DNA of 39,923 bases. It comes from Corallococcus carmarthensis (lineage in GTDB: Bacteria > Myxococcota > Myxococcia > Myxococcales > Myxococcaceae). The position numbers and the translations under genes are program-made. Where the stretch lies: NCBI RefSeq assembly GCF_003611695.1, contig NZ_RAWE01000073.1, positions 1 to 39,923 of the forward strand. The letters are read 5' to 3'. The notes beneath the pieces are model-generated. The model was not told where the DNA came from, did no database searches, and saw nothing but the letters and a program-made list of their open reading frames with translations. Positions 1 to 8,944 of this stretch are shown in pieces; the first letter of the stretch is position 1, and every line of letters starts with the position of its first letter.

Positions 1-2
1 CT

Positions 3-1106
3 TCGGCGGTGGGCGCGGGGCGATGGCCCAATCCAACCCTGGAGTGGCAACGGGAGAAGGTCACCTCGGGTTCGGCTTTGAGGGCGAGCCAGGACATCGT
101 GAACGTCTCCATTCCGCTGGTGCTCTCCGGGCGCCTGGGGCTGGAAGCCGAAGCCGCGAACCGGGGCGCCCAGGCCGCGGAGGCAACCCTCGCGAGAGCA
201 CGGGGTGAGCTGCACCATGCAGCGGTGCGCGCCTTCTCCGCGGCGCTGGCGGCCCAGGAGCGACGGCTCATCCTGGAGGAGTCGCTTTCCGCTCTGAGGC
301 GTCTGGCGGAAGTCATTGTCGTACGCGAGCGGGCGGGCGATGCCGCCGGCTACGACAGGCTGCGCATCGAGACCGAAGCAGCGGCGGTGGAGGACGGCTT
401 GAGTGGCGCGGTGCTCGACGAGCATCACGCTCGGGCCCAGGCGCTTCACCTGCTGGGCCCGGGAACGCAGTCCCTGCCTCACCTCCAGGGGCCGCTGGCT
501 CCGGACCGCGTGCTGCCTTCCTCGGAACAGCTCCTGTCCCAGTTGGAGCTGCGCCGCGCCGATGTCCGGGCCCTGGAGCTGGAGGCACAAGGCGCCCAGT
601 CAGCCCACAGGGCAGCGACGCGAGGCTGGGTCCCGGACCCCACGGTGAACGTCGGTGGGCAGCTCATCAACGTGGGACAGCCGGGGGCTGGCGGCGGCTA
701 CGTGGTGGGCCTCGCGCTGCCGTTGCCGCTCTTCGAGCGCAGGCAGGGTCCGGAGGCCCAGGCGCAGGCCCGCCTTCAGCTCGCCGAGGCCCGACGGGCC
801 GCGCTCATCCATGCCGCACGCACCCGCCTCACCGCCGTGCTGGAGGACGTGGCTGGCCAGCGAGCGCGGCGAACCCGGCAGCGGGAAGGCGTGCTCGCTC
901 GCGCGGAGGAACTGCGCCGGATCGCCCAGGCGGCATACCGGGGCGGCAGTGCGGATCTCCTCGTCCTGGTGGACGCGGAACGGACCGCCCGCGAAGCGCG
1001 GCTGACCGCCGTGGAGCTGGCCCTCTCGGTCGCCGAGGCCGAAGCCGACCTCTTCCTTCTTTCGGGCGCCTGGGATGGCGCCGAACCCCGGAGTGCCCAG
1101 CCATGA
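3..1106 (+). CDS. TolC-family outer-membrane efflux protein, 5' partial
   Basis: Outer-membrane channel of a heavy-metal RND efflux system (CzcC/CusC-like). The frame is open to the left edge, so the signal peptide and N-terminus lie outside the window; a GTG at position 9 is in frame but reads as an internal codon, because the N-P-T-L-E-W motif just after it is typical of early mature TolC-family sequence. The rest shows the two-fold OEP pattern: long Ala/Leu/Glu/Arg-rich helices (around 150-360 and 540-1060) separated by a Gly-rich strand near 680-740 that ends in L-P-L-P-L-F, the usual beta-strand signature of this family. It overlaps the adaptor gene by four bases (ATGA at 1103), which indicates translational coupling in a C-B-A operon. 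Substrate cannot be read from this subunit. Confidence 0.88.
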   Translation, partial: SAVGAGRWPNPTLEWQREKVTSGSALRASQDIVNVSIPLVLSGRLGLEAEAANRGAQAAEATLARARGELHHAAVRAFSAALAAQERRLILEESLSALRRLAEVIVVRERAGDAAGYDRLRIETEAAAVEDGLSGAVLDEHHARAQALHLLGPGTQSLPHLQGPLAPDRVLPSSEQLLSQLELRRADVRALELEAQGAQSAHRAATRGWVPDPTVNVGGQLINVGQPGAGGGYVVGLALPLPLFERRQGPEAQAQARLQLAEARRAALIHAARTRLTAVLEDVAGQRARRTRQREGVLARAEELRRIAQAAYRGGSADLLVLVDAERTAREARLTAVELALSVAEAEADLFLLSGAWDGAEPRSAQP

Positions 1107-2722
1107 GCCGCCCGCATCTTCTCTCCCTGGCCTTCGCATGCATGCTCGCCACGTCCTGCAAGGACCCGGGCCATGCCCATGAGGGTGAGGCTGCCCACGG
1201 ACACGGCGAAGGGGCCGCGCACGGCGCCACGAACGCCACCGAGCCGGAGCGACCGGGCCTGACCGTCACCGTCTACCAGGAGGGCCTGGAGCTGTTCATG
1301 GAGTACCCGGCGCTGGTGGTGGGACAGCCCTCACCGCTGGTGGCGCACTTCACCGACGCGCGCGATCCGGAAGGCTTCAAGGTGGTGACGAAGGGCCGTG
1401 TGACGGCGACCCTGCGCTACGCGGACGGTGCCGAGGAGCGCTTCGTCGCGGAGAAGCTGCTGCGCGACGGCATCTTCAAACCCGAGGTGCGGCCCACGAA
1501 GCCCGGCGCGGCCACGCTGACCCTGCGCCTCGAAGGAGAACAGGTGTCCGGGACGGTGGAGGCGGGGCAGGTGATGGTGCACCCCTCCCTTGCCGCCGCA
1601 GTGGCCGCCGCGTCCCCCGAGGAATCAGCGGGAGCGCCTTCGGTGCCCTTCCTCAAGGAGCAGCAGTGGAAGACCCGCTACGCCACGACTCCCGCCGAAG
1701 CCCGGGTGCTCCAGGGCGGGGTGCGCGCCAACGGTGAATTGAAGCCCGTGGCGGGGCAGGCGGCGGAGCTGTCCGCGCCCGTGGCAGGAAGGATCCTCGT
1801 GGGCGGGCTGGTGCCCCACCTGGGGCAGCGGGTGAAGGCAGGGGACGTGCTGGTGAGGCTCGCACCCACGGCGATGGCGGGCACGACGGATCTGGCCACG
1901 GTGGAGATGGAGGCGGCACGGGCACGGGCCGAGCTGGGACTGGCCGAACGCGAGGTGACGCGGGCGGAGGAGATGTTCGCGGCGAAGGCGCTTCCAGAGA
2001 AGCAGCTCGACACGGCGCGGGTGGCGCGCGAAGTGGCGGCGGCGAAGGTGGCGGCCACCGAGCGTCAGCTCTCCCTCTATCGCGGCACGCAGAGCGGTGC
2101 GGGGGGCGCTGGAGGCGCGGCCTTCGAGCTGCGCTCACCGCTGGAGGGCGTGGTGTCCTTCGCGGACGTGACGCCCGGCGCGGTGGTGCAGGCAGGGACC
2201 CGGCTCGTGTCCGTCCTCAATCCTTCAAGGTTGTGGTTGGAGGCGAAGGTGTACGAGGTGGACGCGCCGAAGGTGGAGCACTCGCCGGGAGCGGCTTTCA
2301 CCGTGGCGGGGTTCACGCGCGAGTTCACCGTGGACGAGAAGACGGGGCGCCGGGTCGCGGTGGGCACCGTGGTGGATCCCGAGACGCGCACCGTACCCGT
2401 GCTCTTCGAGTTGCCCAATCCCGAGGGCATGCTCAAGCCGGGCATGTTCGCCAAGGTGACGCTCTACACGGGAGAGACCGTGAGAGCCCTGGCCGTTCCC
2501 GAGGCCGCGGTGGTGGACGACAACGGCCGGCCCACCGTCTTCGTCATGGAGGGAGGCGAGTCCTTCTTCAAGCGCACCCTCCGTCCCGGCATTCGCTCCG
2601 GCGGCTGGGTCCAGGTGCTGGACGGGGTGAAGGAAGGCGAGCGCGTCGTCTCCCGTGGGGCCTACGAACTGAAGTTGTCCACCGCCACCGGGGCCATTCC
2701 CGAGCACGGTCACCAGCACTAA
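1103..2722 (+). CDS. RND periplasmic adaptor, His-rich lipoprotein (CusB/CzcB-like)
   Basis: Membrane-fusion protein that links the inner-membrane pump to the TolC-like channel. A type II signal ends in the lipobox L-A-T-S-C, with the lipid-modified Cys at residue 19. Directly after it comes a His-rich stretch (residues 24-40, seven His), and the protein ends in E-H-G-H-Q-H; both look like metal-binding arms. A pre-domain covers about 50-165. The split lipoyl domain is at about 222-255 and 340-375, on both sides of an Ala/Glu/Arg-rich alpha-hairpin (about 258-330), followed by beta-barrel and membrane-proximal domains. At 539 residues it is long for an adaptor because of the pre-domain. The ATGA start overlap with the gene before it fixes the start. 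Probably exports a divalent or monovalent transition metal (Cu, Ag, Zn, Co); the exact ion is not decided by the sequence. Confidence 0.9.
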   Translation: MSRPHLLSLAFACMLATSCKDPGHAHEGEAAHGHGEGAAHGATNATEPERPGLTVTVYQEGLELFMEYPALVVGQPSPLVAHFTDARDPEGFKVVTKGRVTATLRYADGAEERFVAEKLLRDGIFKPEVRPTKPGAATLTLRLEGEQVSGTVEAGQVMVHPSLAAAVAAASPEESAGAPSVPFLKEQQWKTRYATTPAEARVLQGGVRANGELKPVAGQAAELSAPVAGRILVGGLVPHLGQRVKAGDVLVRLAPTAMAGTTDLATVEMEAARARAELGLAEREVTRAEEMFAAKALPEKQLDTARVAREVAAAKVAATERQLSLYRGTQSGAGGAGGAAFELRSPLEGVVSFADVTPGAVVQAGTRLVSVLNPSRLWLEAKVYEVDAPKVEHSPGAAFTVAGFTREFTVDEKTGRRVAVGTVVDPETRTVPVLFELPNPEGMLKPGMFAKVTLYTGETVRALAVPEAAVVDDNGRPTVFVMEGGESFFKRTLRPGIRSGGWVQVLDGVKEGERVVSRGAYELKLSTATGAIPEHGHQH

Positions 2723-2749
2723 GCCCCTTCCCACTCAGGCACGACACCG

Positions 2750-5700
2750 ATGAATCGCCTCATTCGCTGGTCCATCGACAACCGGTTGTTGGTGGTGGCC
2801 GCCTCCGTGCTGCTGCTGGTGCTGGGCTTCCAGGTCGCCCGAAGCATGCCCGTGGACGTCTTCCCCGACCTCACCGCGCCCACCGTCACCGTTCTCACCG
2901 AGGCCCACGGCCTGGCCCCCGAGGAGGTGGAGACGCTCGTCACGTTCCCCATCGAGACGGCCGTCAACGGGGCCACGGGTGTCCGCCGGGTCCGCTCGGC
3001 GTCGGGCGTGGGCATCTCCATCGTCTGGGTGGAGTTCGAGTGGGGCACGGACATCTACACCGCGCGACAGGTGGTGAACGAGAAACTCCAGCTCGTCGCC
3101 GCACAGCTCCCGGCGGACGTGCCCCCACCGTCCATGGCGCCCATCTCCTCCGTCATGGGAGAGATCCTCTTCCTCTCCGTCTCCTGGAAGCCGGAGGCAC
3201 TGGCGAAGGATGCGGCGGGCCGTGAGGCACAGCTGATGGAGGCACGCGGCGCGGCGGACTGGGTCCTGCGCAAACGCCTGCTCTCCGTCCCGGGCGTCTC
3301 CCAGGTGGTGCCCATCGGCGGGTCGGTGAAGCAATACCAGGTGCTCTTGCGTCCGGAGTCCCTGCAAGCGTTGGGGGTGTCCTTCGAGCAGGTGGCCCAT
3401 GCCCTACGCACCACGAACCAGAACGCTTCCGGCGGCTTCTACGTGCAGGGCGGACAGGAGTACCTGCTGCGCGCCGTGGGACGGGCCCGGGGGGTGGCGG
3501 ATCTGGCGGGCACTGTCGTCAAGGTGCGAGGCGGCGTCCCCATCACCGTGGGACAGGTGGCCGATGTGCAGGTGGGGCCTCGGATCAAGCGCGGCGAGGG
3601 CAGCGCCAACGCGGAGCCCGCTGTCATTCTCGCGGTGATGAAGCAGCCGGACGCCAACACGCTCGCGCTGACCGAGCGGCTGGATGCGGTGCTGGACGAG
3701 GTGCAGGCAACGCTGCCGCAGGGAATGGTGGTGGGACGCAACATCTTCCGGCAGTCGGACTTCATCTCCGTGGCGGTGCGCAACGTGTCGGTGGCCCTGC
3801 GGGACGGCGCCCTCCTCGTCGCGGTCATCCTGCTCGTCTTCCTGATGAACGCGCGGGCGACGTTCATCTCACTCACGGCCATTCCCCTGTCGCTGGTCGC
3901 GACGGTGCTGGCGCTCAAGGCCCTGGGGGTGACGCTCAACACCATGACGATTGGCGGGCTCACCATCGCCATTGGCGCGCTGGTGGATGACGCCATCATC
4001 GACGTGGAGAACGTCTTCCGGAGGCTGCGGGAGAACGCGCACCTGCCGGAGGACCAGCGGCAACCCATGCTGGAGGTCATCTATCGGGCCTCCATCGAGG
4101 TCCGTCACTCCATCGTCTTCGCCACGCTGATCATCATCCTCGTCTTCCTGCCGCTCTTCTTCCTGTCGGGGCTGGAAGGGCGGATGCTGGCTCCCCTGGG
4201 ACTCGCGTACATCGTGGCCATCGCCGCCTCGCTGGTGGTGGCGATGACGCTCACGCCTGCCCTGTGCGCGTACCTGCTGCCGAAGGCCAAGGCGCTCGGG
4301 GCGGAAGAGGGGCCTGTCCTCCGCTGGTTGAAGACGCGCTACCGCCCGGTGCTCCTGTGGGCGCTCGCCAGGCCCCGGGCCATCCTCGCGGGGGCGGGGC
4401 TGGCGCTGGTGGCCACGTTCGCTGTCGTGCCGTTCCTGGGACGGGCGTTCCTCCCCGAGTTCAACGAGGGCACGCTCACGCTCAACGTCGTGACGCTGCC
4501 GGGGACGTCCTTGCAGGAGAGTGACCGGCTGGGCCGGCGCGTGGAGCAGGTGCTGTTGTCCTTCCCCGAGGTCGTCTCCACCTCCCGGCGCACGGGACGC
4601 GCGGAGCTGGATGAGCACGCCCAGGACGTCAACGCGGCGGAAGTGGACGTGGGACTGGACCTGTCCCGGGGAGAGCGAAGCAAGGAACAGCTCCTGGAGG
4701 CCCTCCGCAAGGCGCTGGCGCAGGTCCCGGGTGCCATCATCACCATTGGCCAGCCGCTCAGCCACCGCATCGACCACATGCTGTCCGGCACGCGGGCCAA
4801 CATCGCGTTGAAACTGTATGGCGACGACCTGGACCGGCTGCGCACGCTGGCCGAGCAGGTGAAGAAGGTCGCGGAGGCCACGCCGGGCGCGGTGGACGTG
4901 GCCATCGAGCAACAGGTGGACATCCCCCAGATTGGGATCCGCGCGGACCGGGACGCGGTGGCACGCTACGGACTCACGTCAGGCGAGGTGGCCGAAGCGG
5001 TGGAGCGTGCCTTCGCCGGAGAGACGGTGGGCACCGTCCTGGAAGGCCAGCTCGTGGTGGACATCGCCGTGCGCCTGGATGACGCCTCACGAGAAGACCT
5101 GGACGCCATCGCGGCGACGCCCATCGACACGCCCACGGGCCACCGCATCCCGCTGAAGATGTTGGCGAGCCTCACGCGCGAAACGGGCCCCAACACCATC
5201 AGCCGCGAGGGTGTGCAGCGCAAGATGGTGGTGCAGGCCAACGTGGCGGGGCGCGACCTGTCCACGGTGGTGGAGGAACTGCGCGCTCGCATCCCGCGCG
5301 AGGTGCCCATGCCCACGGGCTATTACGTGGACTACGGCGGCCAGTTCGAGAGCGCCGAGGCAGCCACGCGCACCATCGGCTGGCTGAGCGTGGGCGTGGT
5401 GGTCGGCGTCTTCCTGTTGCTGGTGGTGGCCTTCGGCTCCGTGCGCAACGCGCTGCTCACGCTCATCAACCTGCCGCTGGCGCTCATCGGCGGCGTGCTG
5501 GCGGTGGCACTCACCTCAGGCGTGGTGAGCGTGGCGTCCCTGGTGGGGTTCATCACGTTGTTTGGAATCGCCACGCGCAACGGCATCCTCATGGTGAGCC
5601 ACTACGAGCACCTGATGACCGAGGAGCGGAAGGGGCTTGCGGAGGCCGTGGTCCAGGGCTCGCTGGAGCGGCTGGCGCCTGTCCTGATGACGGCCCTGTG

Positions 5701-5896
5701 CGCGGGGCTGGCCCTGGTGCCCCTGGTCCTCGCGGGGGGCGAGGCAGGCAACGAGATCCAGGCCCCCATGGGTGTGGTCATCCTCGGGGGCCTGCTGTCC
5801 TCCACCTTCCTCAACATGCTGGTGGTGCCGGTGCTGTTCCGGCGCTTCGGCCGGCCACCCGAATCTCGCGCTGCCGCGGTGCCCGCGGAGGGATGA
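2750..5896 (+). CDS. CusA/CzcA-family heavy-metal RND efflux pump
   Basis: Inner-membrane proton/metal antiporter, 1048 residues, the usual HME-RND length. It starts with the family opening (M-N-R-L-I-R-W-S-I-D-N-R) and TM1, then porter domains, a TM2-6 block (about 345-510), a second porter domain and a C-terminal TM7-12 block (about 875-1035). TM4 carries the proton-relay signature V-D-D-A-I-I-D-V-E-N: D413 and E420 align by eye with CzcA D408 and E415, while the CzcA D402 position is Ala, as in CusA. Two extra acidic residues, D414 and D418, are present. A Met in the segment R-I-D-H-M-L-S-G (near residue 680) lies where CusA has a copper-relay Met. The gene follows the adaptor by 27 bases in one operon. 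Cu/Ag-type specificity is favoured but not proven. Confidence 0.93.
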   Translation: MNRLIRWSIDNRLLVVAASVLLLVLGFQVARSMPVDVFPDLTAPTVTVLTEAHGLAPEEVETLVTFPIETAVNGATGVRRVRSASGVGISIVWVEFEWGTDIYTARQVVNEKLQLVAAQLPADVPPPSMAPISSVMGEILFLSVSWKPEALAKDAAGREAQLMEARGAADWVLRKRLLSVPGVSQVVPIGGSVKQYQVLLRPESLQALGVSFEQVAHALRTTNQNASGGFYVQGGQEYLLRAVGRARGVADLAGTVVKVRGGVPITVGQVADVQVGPRIKRGEGSANAEPAVILAVMKQPDANTLALTERLDAVLDEVQATLPQGMVVGRNIFRQSDFISVAVRNVSVALRDGALLVAVILLVFLMNARATFISLTAIPLSLVATVLALKALGVTLNTMTIGGLTIAIGALVDDAIIDVENVFRRLRENAHLPEDQRQPMLEVIYRASIEVRHSIVFATLIIILVFLPLFFLSGLEGRMLAPLGLAYIVAIAASLVVAMTLTPALCAYLLPKAKALGAEEGPVLRWLKTRYRPVLLWALARPRAILAGAGLALVATFAVVPFLGRAFLPEFNEGTLTLNVVTLPGTSLQESDRLGRRVEQVLLSFPEVVSTSRRTGRAELDEHAQDVNAAEVDVGLDLSRGERSKEQLLEALRKALAQVPGAIITIGQPLSHRIDHMLSGTRANIALKLYGDDLDRLRTLAEQVKKVAEATPGAVDVAIEQQVDIPQIGIRADRDAVARYGLTSGEVAEAVERAFAGETVGTVLEGQLVVDIAVRLDDASREDLDAIAATPIDTPTGHRIPLKMLASLTRETGPNTISREGVQRKMVVQANVAGRDLSTVVEELRARIPREVPMPTGYYVDYGGQFESAEAATRTIGWLSVGVVVGVFLLLVVAFGSVRNALLTLINLPLALIGGVLAVALTSGVVSVASLVGFITLFGIATRNGILMVSHYEHLMTEERKGLAEAVVQGSLERLAPVLMTALCAGLALVPLVLAGGEAGNEIQAPMGVVILGGLLSSTFLNMLVVPVLFRRFGRPPESRAAAVPAEG

Positions 5897-5911
5897 GCTC
5901 AGCGCACCGGT

Positions 5912-5964
5912 TCCCGCCCCATCATCTCCTCCCACGCCGAGCCCCTCTCCGAGGCTGGGCGGGA
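5912..5964. terminator. Candidate bidirectional terminator hairpin
   Basis: The 8-base arms TCCCGCCC (5912-5919) and GGGCGGGA (5957-5964) are perfect complements, and an inner AGCC/GGCT pair (5940-5943 with 5953-5956) stacks on the right arm. The site lies between the convergent ends of the efflux operon and the VOC gene. There is no T-tract, so intrinsic termination is only a possibility. Confidence 0.35.
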
Positions 5965-6035
5965 CGCACGTAGGGTTGGAGGTGATGCACCGGGCAGCCA
6001 GGCCGACAGCGTGGACCTTGAGCGCCCTCCCTGAA

Positions 6036-6446
6036 TCACTGCTGCGGCTGCACGGCGGCCGGGTCCATCCAGAAGGACTCCCACTGGTGGCCGTCCAGGT
6101 CCTCGAAGCTGCGCTGGTACATGAAGCCCTGGTCCATCTTCTCCTTGGTCTCCTTCGCGCCCGCCGCCAGCGCCTTCTCCACCAGCGTGTCGACGGCGGC
6201 ACGGCTCTCCGCCGTCAGGGCGATGATGACCGCGGTGGACTTCTTCGTGTCCGCGACCTCTTTCTTGATGAAGCTCTTGAAGAACGGCTTCACCAGCAGC
6301 ATCGCGTAGATGTCCTCGCTGATGATCATGCAGGTGGCGTCGGCGTTGGTGAACTGGGGGTTGAACGTGTAGCCCAGCTTCGTGAAGAACCCGACCGCGC
6401 GGTCCAGCGATTCGACGGGGAGGTTGACGAAGATCTTGGTGCCCAT
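6036..6446 (-). CDS. VOC-superfamily (glyoxalase/bleomycin-resistance fold) protein
   Basis: Small cytosolic protein of 136 residues with two beta-alpha-beta-beta-beta modules. It starts with the K-I-F-V-N-L-P-V strand, then an F-F-T-K-L-G-Y-x-F-N-P-Q-F-T segment and C-M-I-I-S, and ends in D-L-D-G-H-Q-W-E-S-F-W-M-D-P; these are hallmarks of the YaeR/PhnB-like branch annotated as extradiol dioxygenase or lactoylglutathione-lyase relatives. The candidate metal ligands of the second module are the Gly-His-Gln-Trp His and the following Glu; the first-module His is not evident, so metal dependence and substrate are open. AGGAG sits 7-8 bases upstream of the ATG. It stands alone between the RND operon (convergent) and the FAD oxidase (same strand, 120 bases away). 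Confidence 0.85.
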   Translation of the reverse strand: MGTKIFVNLPVESLDRAVGFFTKLGYTFNPQFTNADATCMIISEDIYAMLLVKPFFKSFIKKEVADTKKSTAVIIALTAESRAAVDTLVEKALAAGAKETKEKMDQGFMYQRSFEDLDGHQWESFWMDPAAVQPQQ

Positions 6447-6566
6447 GGTGCGTCTCCTGGCGGAAAGAGGATGAGGTGAGCGTCGCCTTCATCCACGCGA
6501 CGAACGTGCGCCCGCTGGATCGACACCGGATTTATTTTCCCGCGCGCAGCCGCCAAACCTCCGGAA

Positions 6567-7937
6567 TCACAGCAGCTTGCCCGGGTTGAGGAGCCCCAGC
6601 GGGTCGAGTGCCCCCTTGATCGCATGGTGCAGGCGCAGCGTCTCCGGGCCCAGCTGGGCCCCCAGGAAGCCGCGCTTGAGCGAACCCACGCCGTGCTCAC
6701 CCGTGATGGTGCCTCCCAGGGCCAGCGCCGCGCGCAGGATGTCGTCGAACGCTTCCTTCGCCCGCGCCAGCGCCGCCGGATCCTTCCGGTCGAAGACGAC
6801 CGTGGGGTGCATGTTCCCGTCACCCGCGTGGCCAAACGTCCCGATGAGCACCCGGTGCCGCTCCGCGATGCGCTCCACCTCCGCGAGCAGCTCCGGAATG
6901 CGCACGACGGGCACGCCCACGTCGTCCAGCAGCGTGGCGCCGCGCTGCTCCAGCGCCGGGAAGGCGAAACGCCGGGCGCCCATGAGCAGCTCGCCCTCGG
7001 CCTCGTCGGCGGTGCTCATCACGGAGGTCGCGCCGGCCCGTTCGCAAGCCGCGACCATCAACGCCAGTTCCTCTTCTCCCTGCGGACCTCCCGCGTCGGA
7101 GCGCGCCAGGAGCAGGGCCTCGGCTTCGACGTCCAGGCCCATGGGCTTCCAGGCCTCCACGGCGCGCACGGTGGTGCGGTCCATCAACTCCAGCAGGGAC
7201 GGGCGCGAGCGCTCCATGATGTCGCAGACGGCCGTGCCCGCGCTCACGAGCGTGGGGAACGCGGCCACCAGCGTCGTCGCCTTCTGTGGACGGGGCCTCA
7301 GCCGCAGCGTGGCTTCAGTGAGGACACCCAGCGTGCCCTCGGAGCCGACGAAGAGGCGCGTCAGGTCGTAGCCCGCCACGTTCTTCACCGTCCGTCCGCC
7401 GGTGCGCACCACGGTGCCGTCCGCGAGCACCGCCTCCAGTCCCAGCACCGCGTCGCCCGTCACGCCGTACTTCACGCAGCACAGGCCTCCCGCGTTGGTC
7501 GCCAGGTTGCCGCCGATGGAGGAGAACTCCCAGCTCGCGGGATCCGGCGCGTACCAGAGTCCCTGCTCCGCGGCGGCGGCCTTCACCGCGCCGTTGAGCG
7601 CCCCGGGCTGGACGACGGCCAGCATCCCGCGCCGGTCCACTTCCAGGATGCGGTTCATCCGCATGAGCGACAGGACGATGCAGCCGTCGCTCGCGTTCGC
7701 GCCGCCCGACAGCCCCGAGCCCGCGCCCCGGGGCACCACCGGTACGCGCAGCGCCGTGGCCACGCGGAGCACGGCCTGCACTTCGGCCGTGGACGAGGGC
7801 CGCACCAACACACGCGGCATGCCCGAGGGCGCCCACTCCGCCTGGTCGTTCCGGTGCGCCGCGAGCACGTCCGGATCCGTGATGACCGCCTCCGCTGGCA
7901 ACACCTCCGCCAGCGCCCGCTCCACGTCGACCGTCAT
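6567..7937 (-). CDS. FAD-linked oxidase, GlcD/D-lactate dehydrogenase type
   Basis: Flavoprotein of 456 residues that oxidises a 2-hydroxy acid such as glycolate or D-lactate; the exact substrate is not decided. The N-terminal PCMH-type FAD domain (about 40-215) has the pyrophosphate loop [11 protein letters not shown] (69-79), the segment [11 protein letters not shown] (141-151) and [18 protein letters not shown] (187-204). The C-terminal FAD-oxidase domain has the [10 protein letters not shown] and G-E-H-G-V-G motifs. The open frame extends 97 codons further upstream, but that part has no family character. The ATG at 7937 has GGGAGG 5 bases upstream and matches the usual N-terminus. No Fe-S partner (GlcF-type) is next to it, so it probably works as a single-subunit dehydrogenase passing electrons to quinone or a soluble carrier. 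Confidence 0.9.
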   Translation of the reverse strand: MTVDVERALAEVLPAEAVITDPDVLAAHRNDQAEWAPSGMPRVLVRPSSTAEVQAVLRVATALRVPVVPRGAGSGLSGGANASDGCIVLSLMRMNRILEVDRRGMLAVVQPGALNGAVKAAAAEQGLWYAPDPASWEFSSIGGNLATNAGGLCCVKYGVTGDAVLGLEAVLADGTVVRTGGRTVKNVAGYDLTRLFVGSEGTLGVLTEATLRLRPRPQKATTLVAAFPTLVSAGTAVCDIMERSRPSLLELMDRTTVRAVEAWKPMGLDVEAEALLLARSDAGGPQGEEELALMVAACERAGATSVMSTADEAEGELLMGARRFAFPALEQRGATLLDDVGVPVVRIPELLAEVERIAERHRVLIGTFGHAGDGNMHPTVVFDRKDPAALARAKEAFDDILRAALALGGTITGEHGVGSLKRGFLGAQLGPETLRLHHAIKGALDPLGLLNPGKLL

Positions 7938-8251
7938 GAAGGCCTCCCAGGCATCGGAACGTGAACGCCGGGCCGGCTGCCCGTCATCCGTTCCGTGACT
8001 CCGAAGCTCCAGCTTGCCTCGGAGCCGGAGCCGCTTCACCCAGGACCTGCGCCAGGAACGTCCGAGGGGCGGCGGCGCCGGGACAGGCTGCTCCGCCAGG
8101 TCCTCGCTGAACCCGGTGTCCTCCACGCTGCGTGTGACAGCCGTGTGGCACAGGCTGCCTTCCAGGGAGGCTGGTCCCCATGTGGAGGGTCGTGAAACAA
8201 TCCGTAATACCGCGGTTCCGAATGGCACGGTTCGAGGAGGCGGTACAGCAC
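7938..8251. promoter_or_regulatory. 314-base divergent intergenic region, FAD oxidase / response regulator
   Basis: I see no gene here. The right end is the most AT-rich part (about 8190-8225) and should hold the promoter of the two-component operon. A perfect 8-base palindrome ACCGCGGT lies at 8209-8216, 36 bases before the regulator start, a fitting place for an autoregulatory site. The AGGAGG at 8235-8240 is the ribosome binding site of the regulator. No clear sigma-70 hexamers are visible. Confidence 0.4.
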
Positions 8252-8944
8252 ATGAGATTCCTGCTCGTCGAGGACGAGGCGAAGATGGTGCTCCTGCTTC
8301 GCAAGGGACTGGGGGAAGAGGGGCACACCCTGGAGGTCTGTTCGCGGGGCAGCGAGGCGCTCGCGCTGGGAAGCCCGGAGGACTACGACGTCATCGTCCT
8401 CGACTGGTCGCTGCCAGACACGGATGGCATGACGCTGCTCAAGTGCTGGCGCGAGGCAGGCGTGCGCACCCCGGTGCTCATGCTGACGGCGCGCGGCACC
8501 ACCGCCGACAAGGTGAAGGGCCTGCGCTCTGGCGCGGACGACTATCTGGTCAAACCCTTCGACTTCGAGGAGCTGCTCGCGCGGCTGGAGGTGCTGGGGC
8601 GCCGGAGCGAAGCGAAGGACGGCGTGGTGCGCCTGGGGGAGCTGGTGCTGGAGCCCGGCCGGCGCATCCTGCGCATCGGTTCACGGGAGGAGTCGCTCAC
8701 CGCGCGCGAGTTCGCCCTCTTCAGCGCGCTGGCGCGCCATCCCGGTGAGCCCCAGGTGCGGGCGCGGCTGATGGAGCAGACGTGGGGGCCGGACTTCGAC
8801 GGCAGCGCCAACGTGCTCGACGTGTACGTGGGGTACCTGCGCACGAAGCTGGAGCGTCTGGGGGCCGCGCACGTGACCATCCGCTCCGTGCGGGGCGTGG
8901 GCTACAAGCTCGTCGTGGCGCTGCCCGGTGAGCGCCCGGCATGA
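8252..8944 (+). CDS. OmpR/PhoB-family response regulator
   Basis: Cytosolic transcription factor of 230 residues activated by the kinase encoded next. The receiver domain (1-115) has the acidic pair E7-D8, the phospho-acceptor D51 (V-I-V-L-D-W-S-L-P), the conserved T in L-M-L-T-A-R-G, and Lys in D-D-Y-L-V-K-P-F. The winged-helix DNA-binding domain (about 130-228) ends in the typical V-D-V-Y-V-G-Y-L-R-x-K-L and R-G-V-G-Y-K-L. The frame continues 24 codons upstream, but M-R-F-L-L-V-E-D-E is the true beta-1 start and AGGAGG precedes it by 11 bases. The stop overlaps the kinase start (ATGA, 8941-8944). Because it is next to the multicopper-oxidase operon, a metal-response role is plausible but inferred. 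Confidence 0.93.
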   Translation: MRFLLVEDEAKMVLLLRKGLGEEGHTLEVCSRGSEALALGSPEDYDVIVLDWSLPDTDGMTLLKCWREAGVRTPVLMLTARGTTADKVKGLRSGADDYLVKPFDFEELLARLEVLGRRSEAKDGVVRLGELVLEPGRRILRIGSREESLTAREFALFSALARHPGEPQVRARLMEQTWGPDFDGSANVLDVYVGYLRTKLERLGAAHVTIRSVRGVGYKLVVALPGERPA

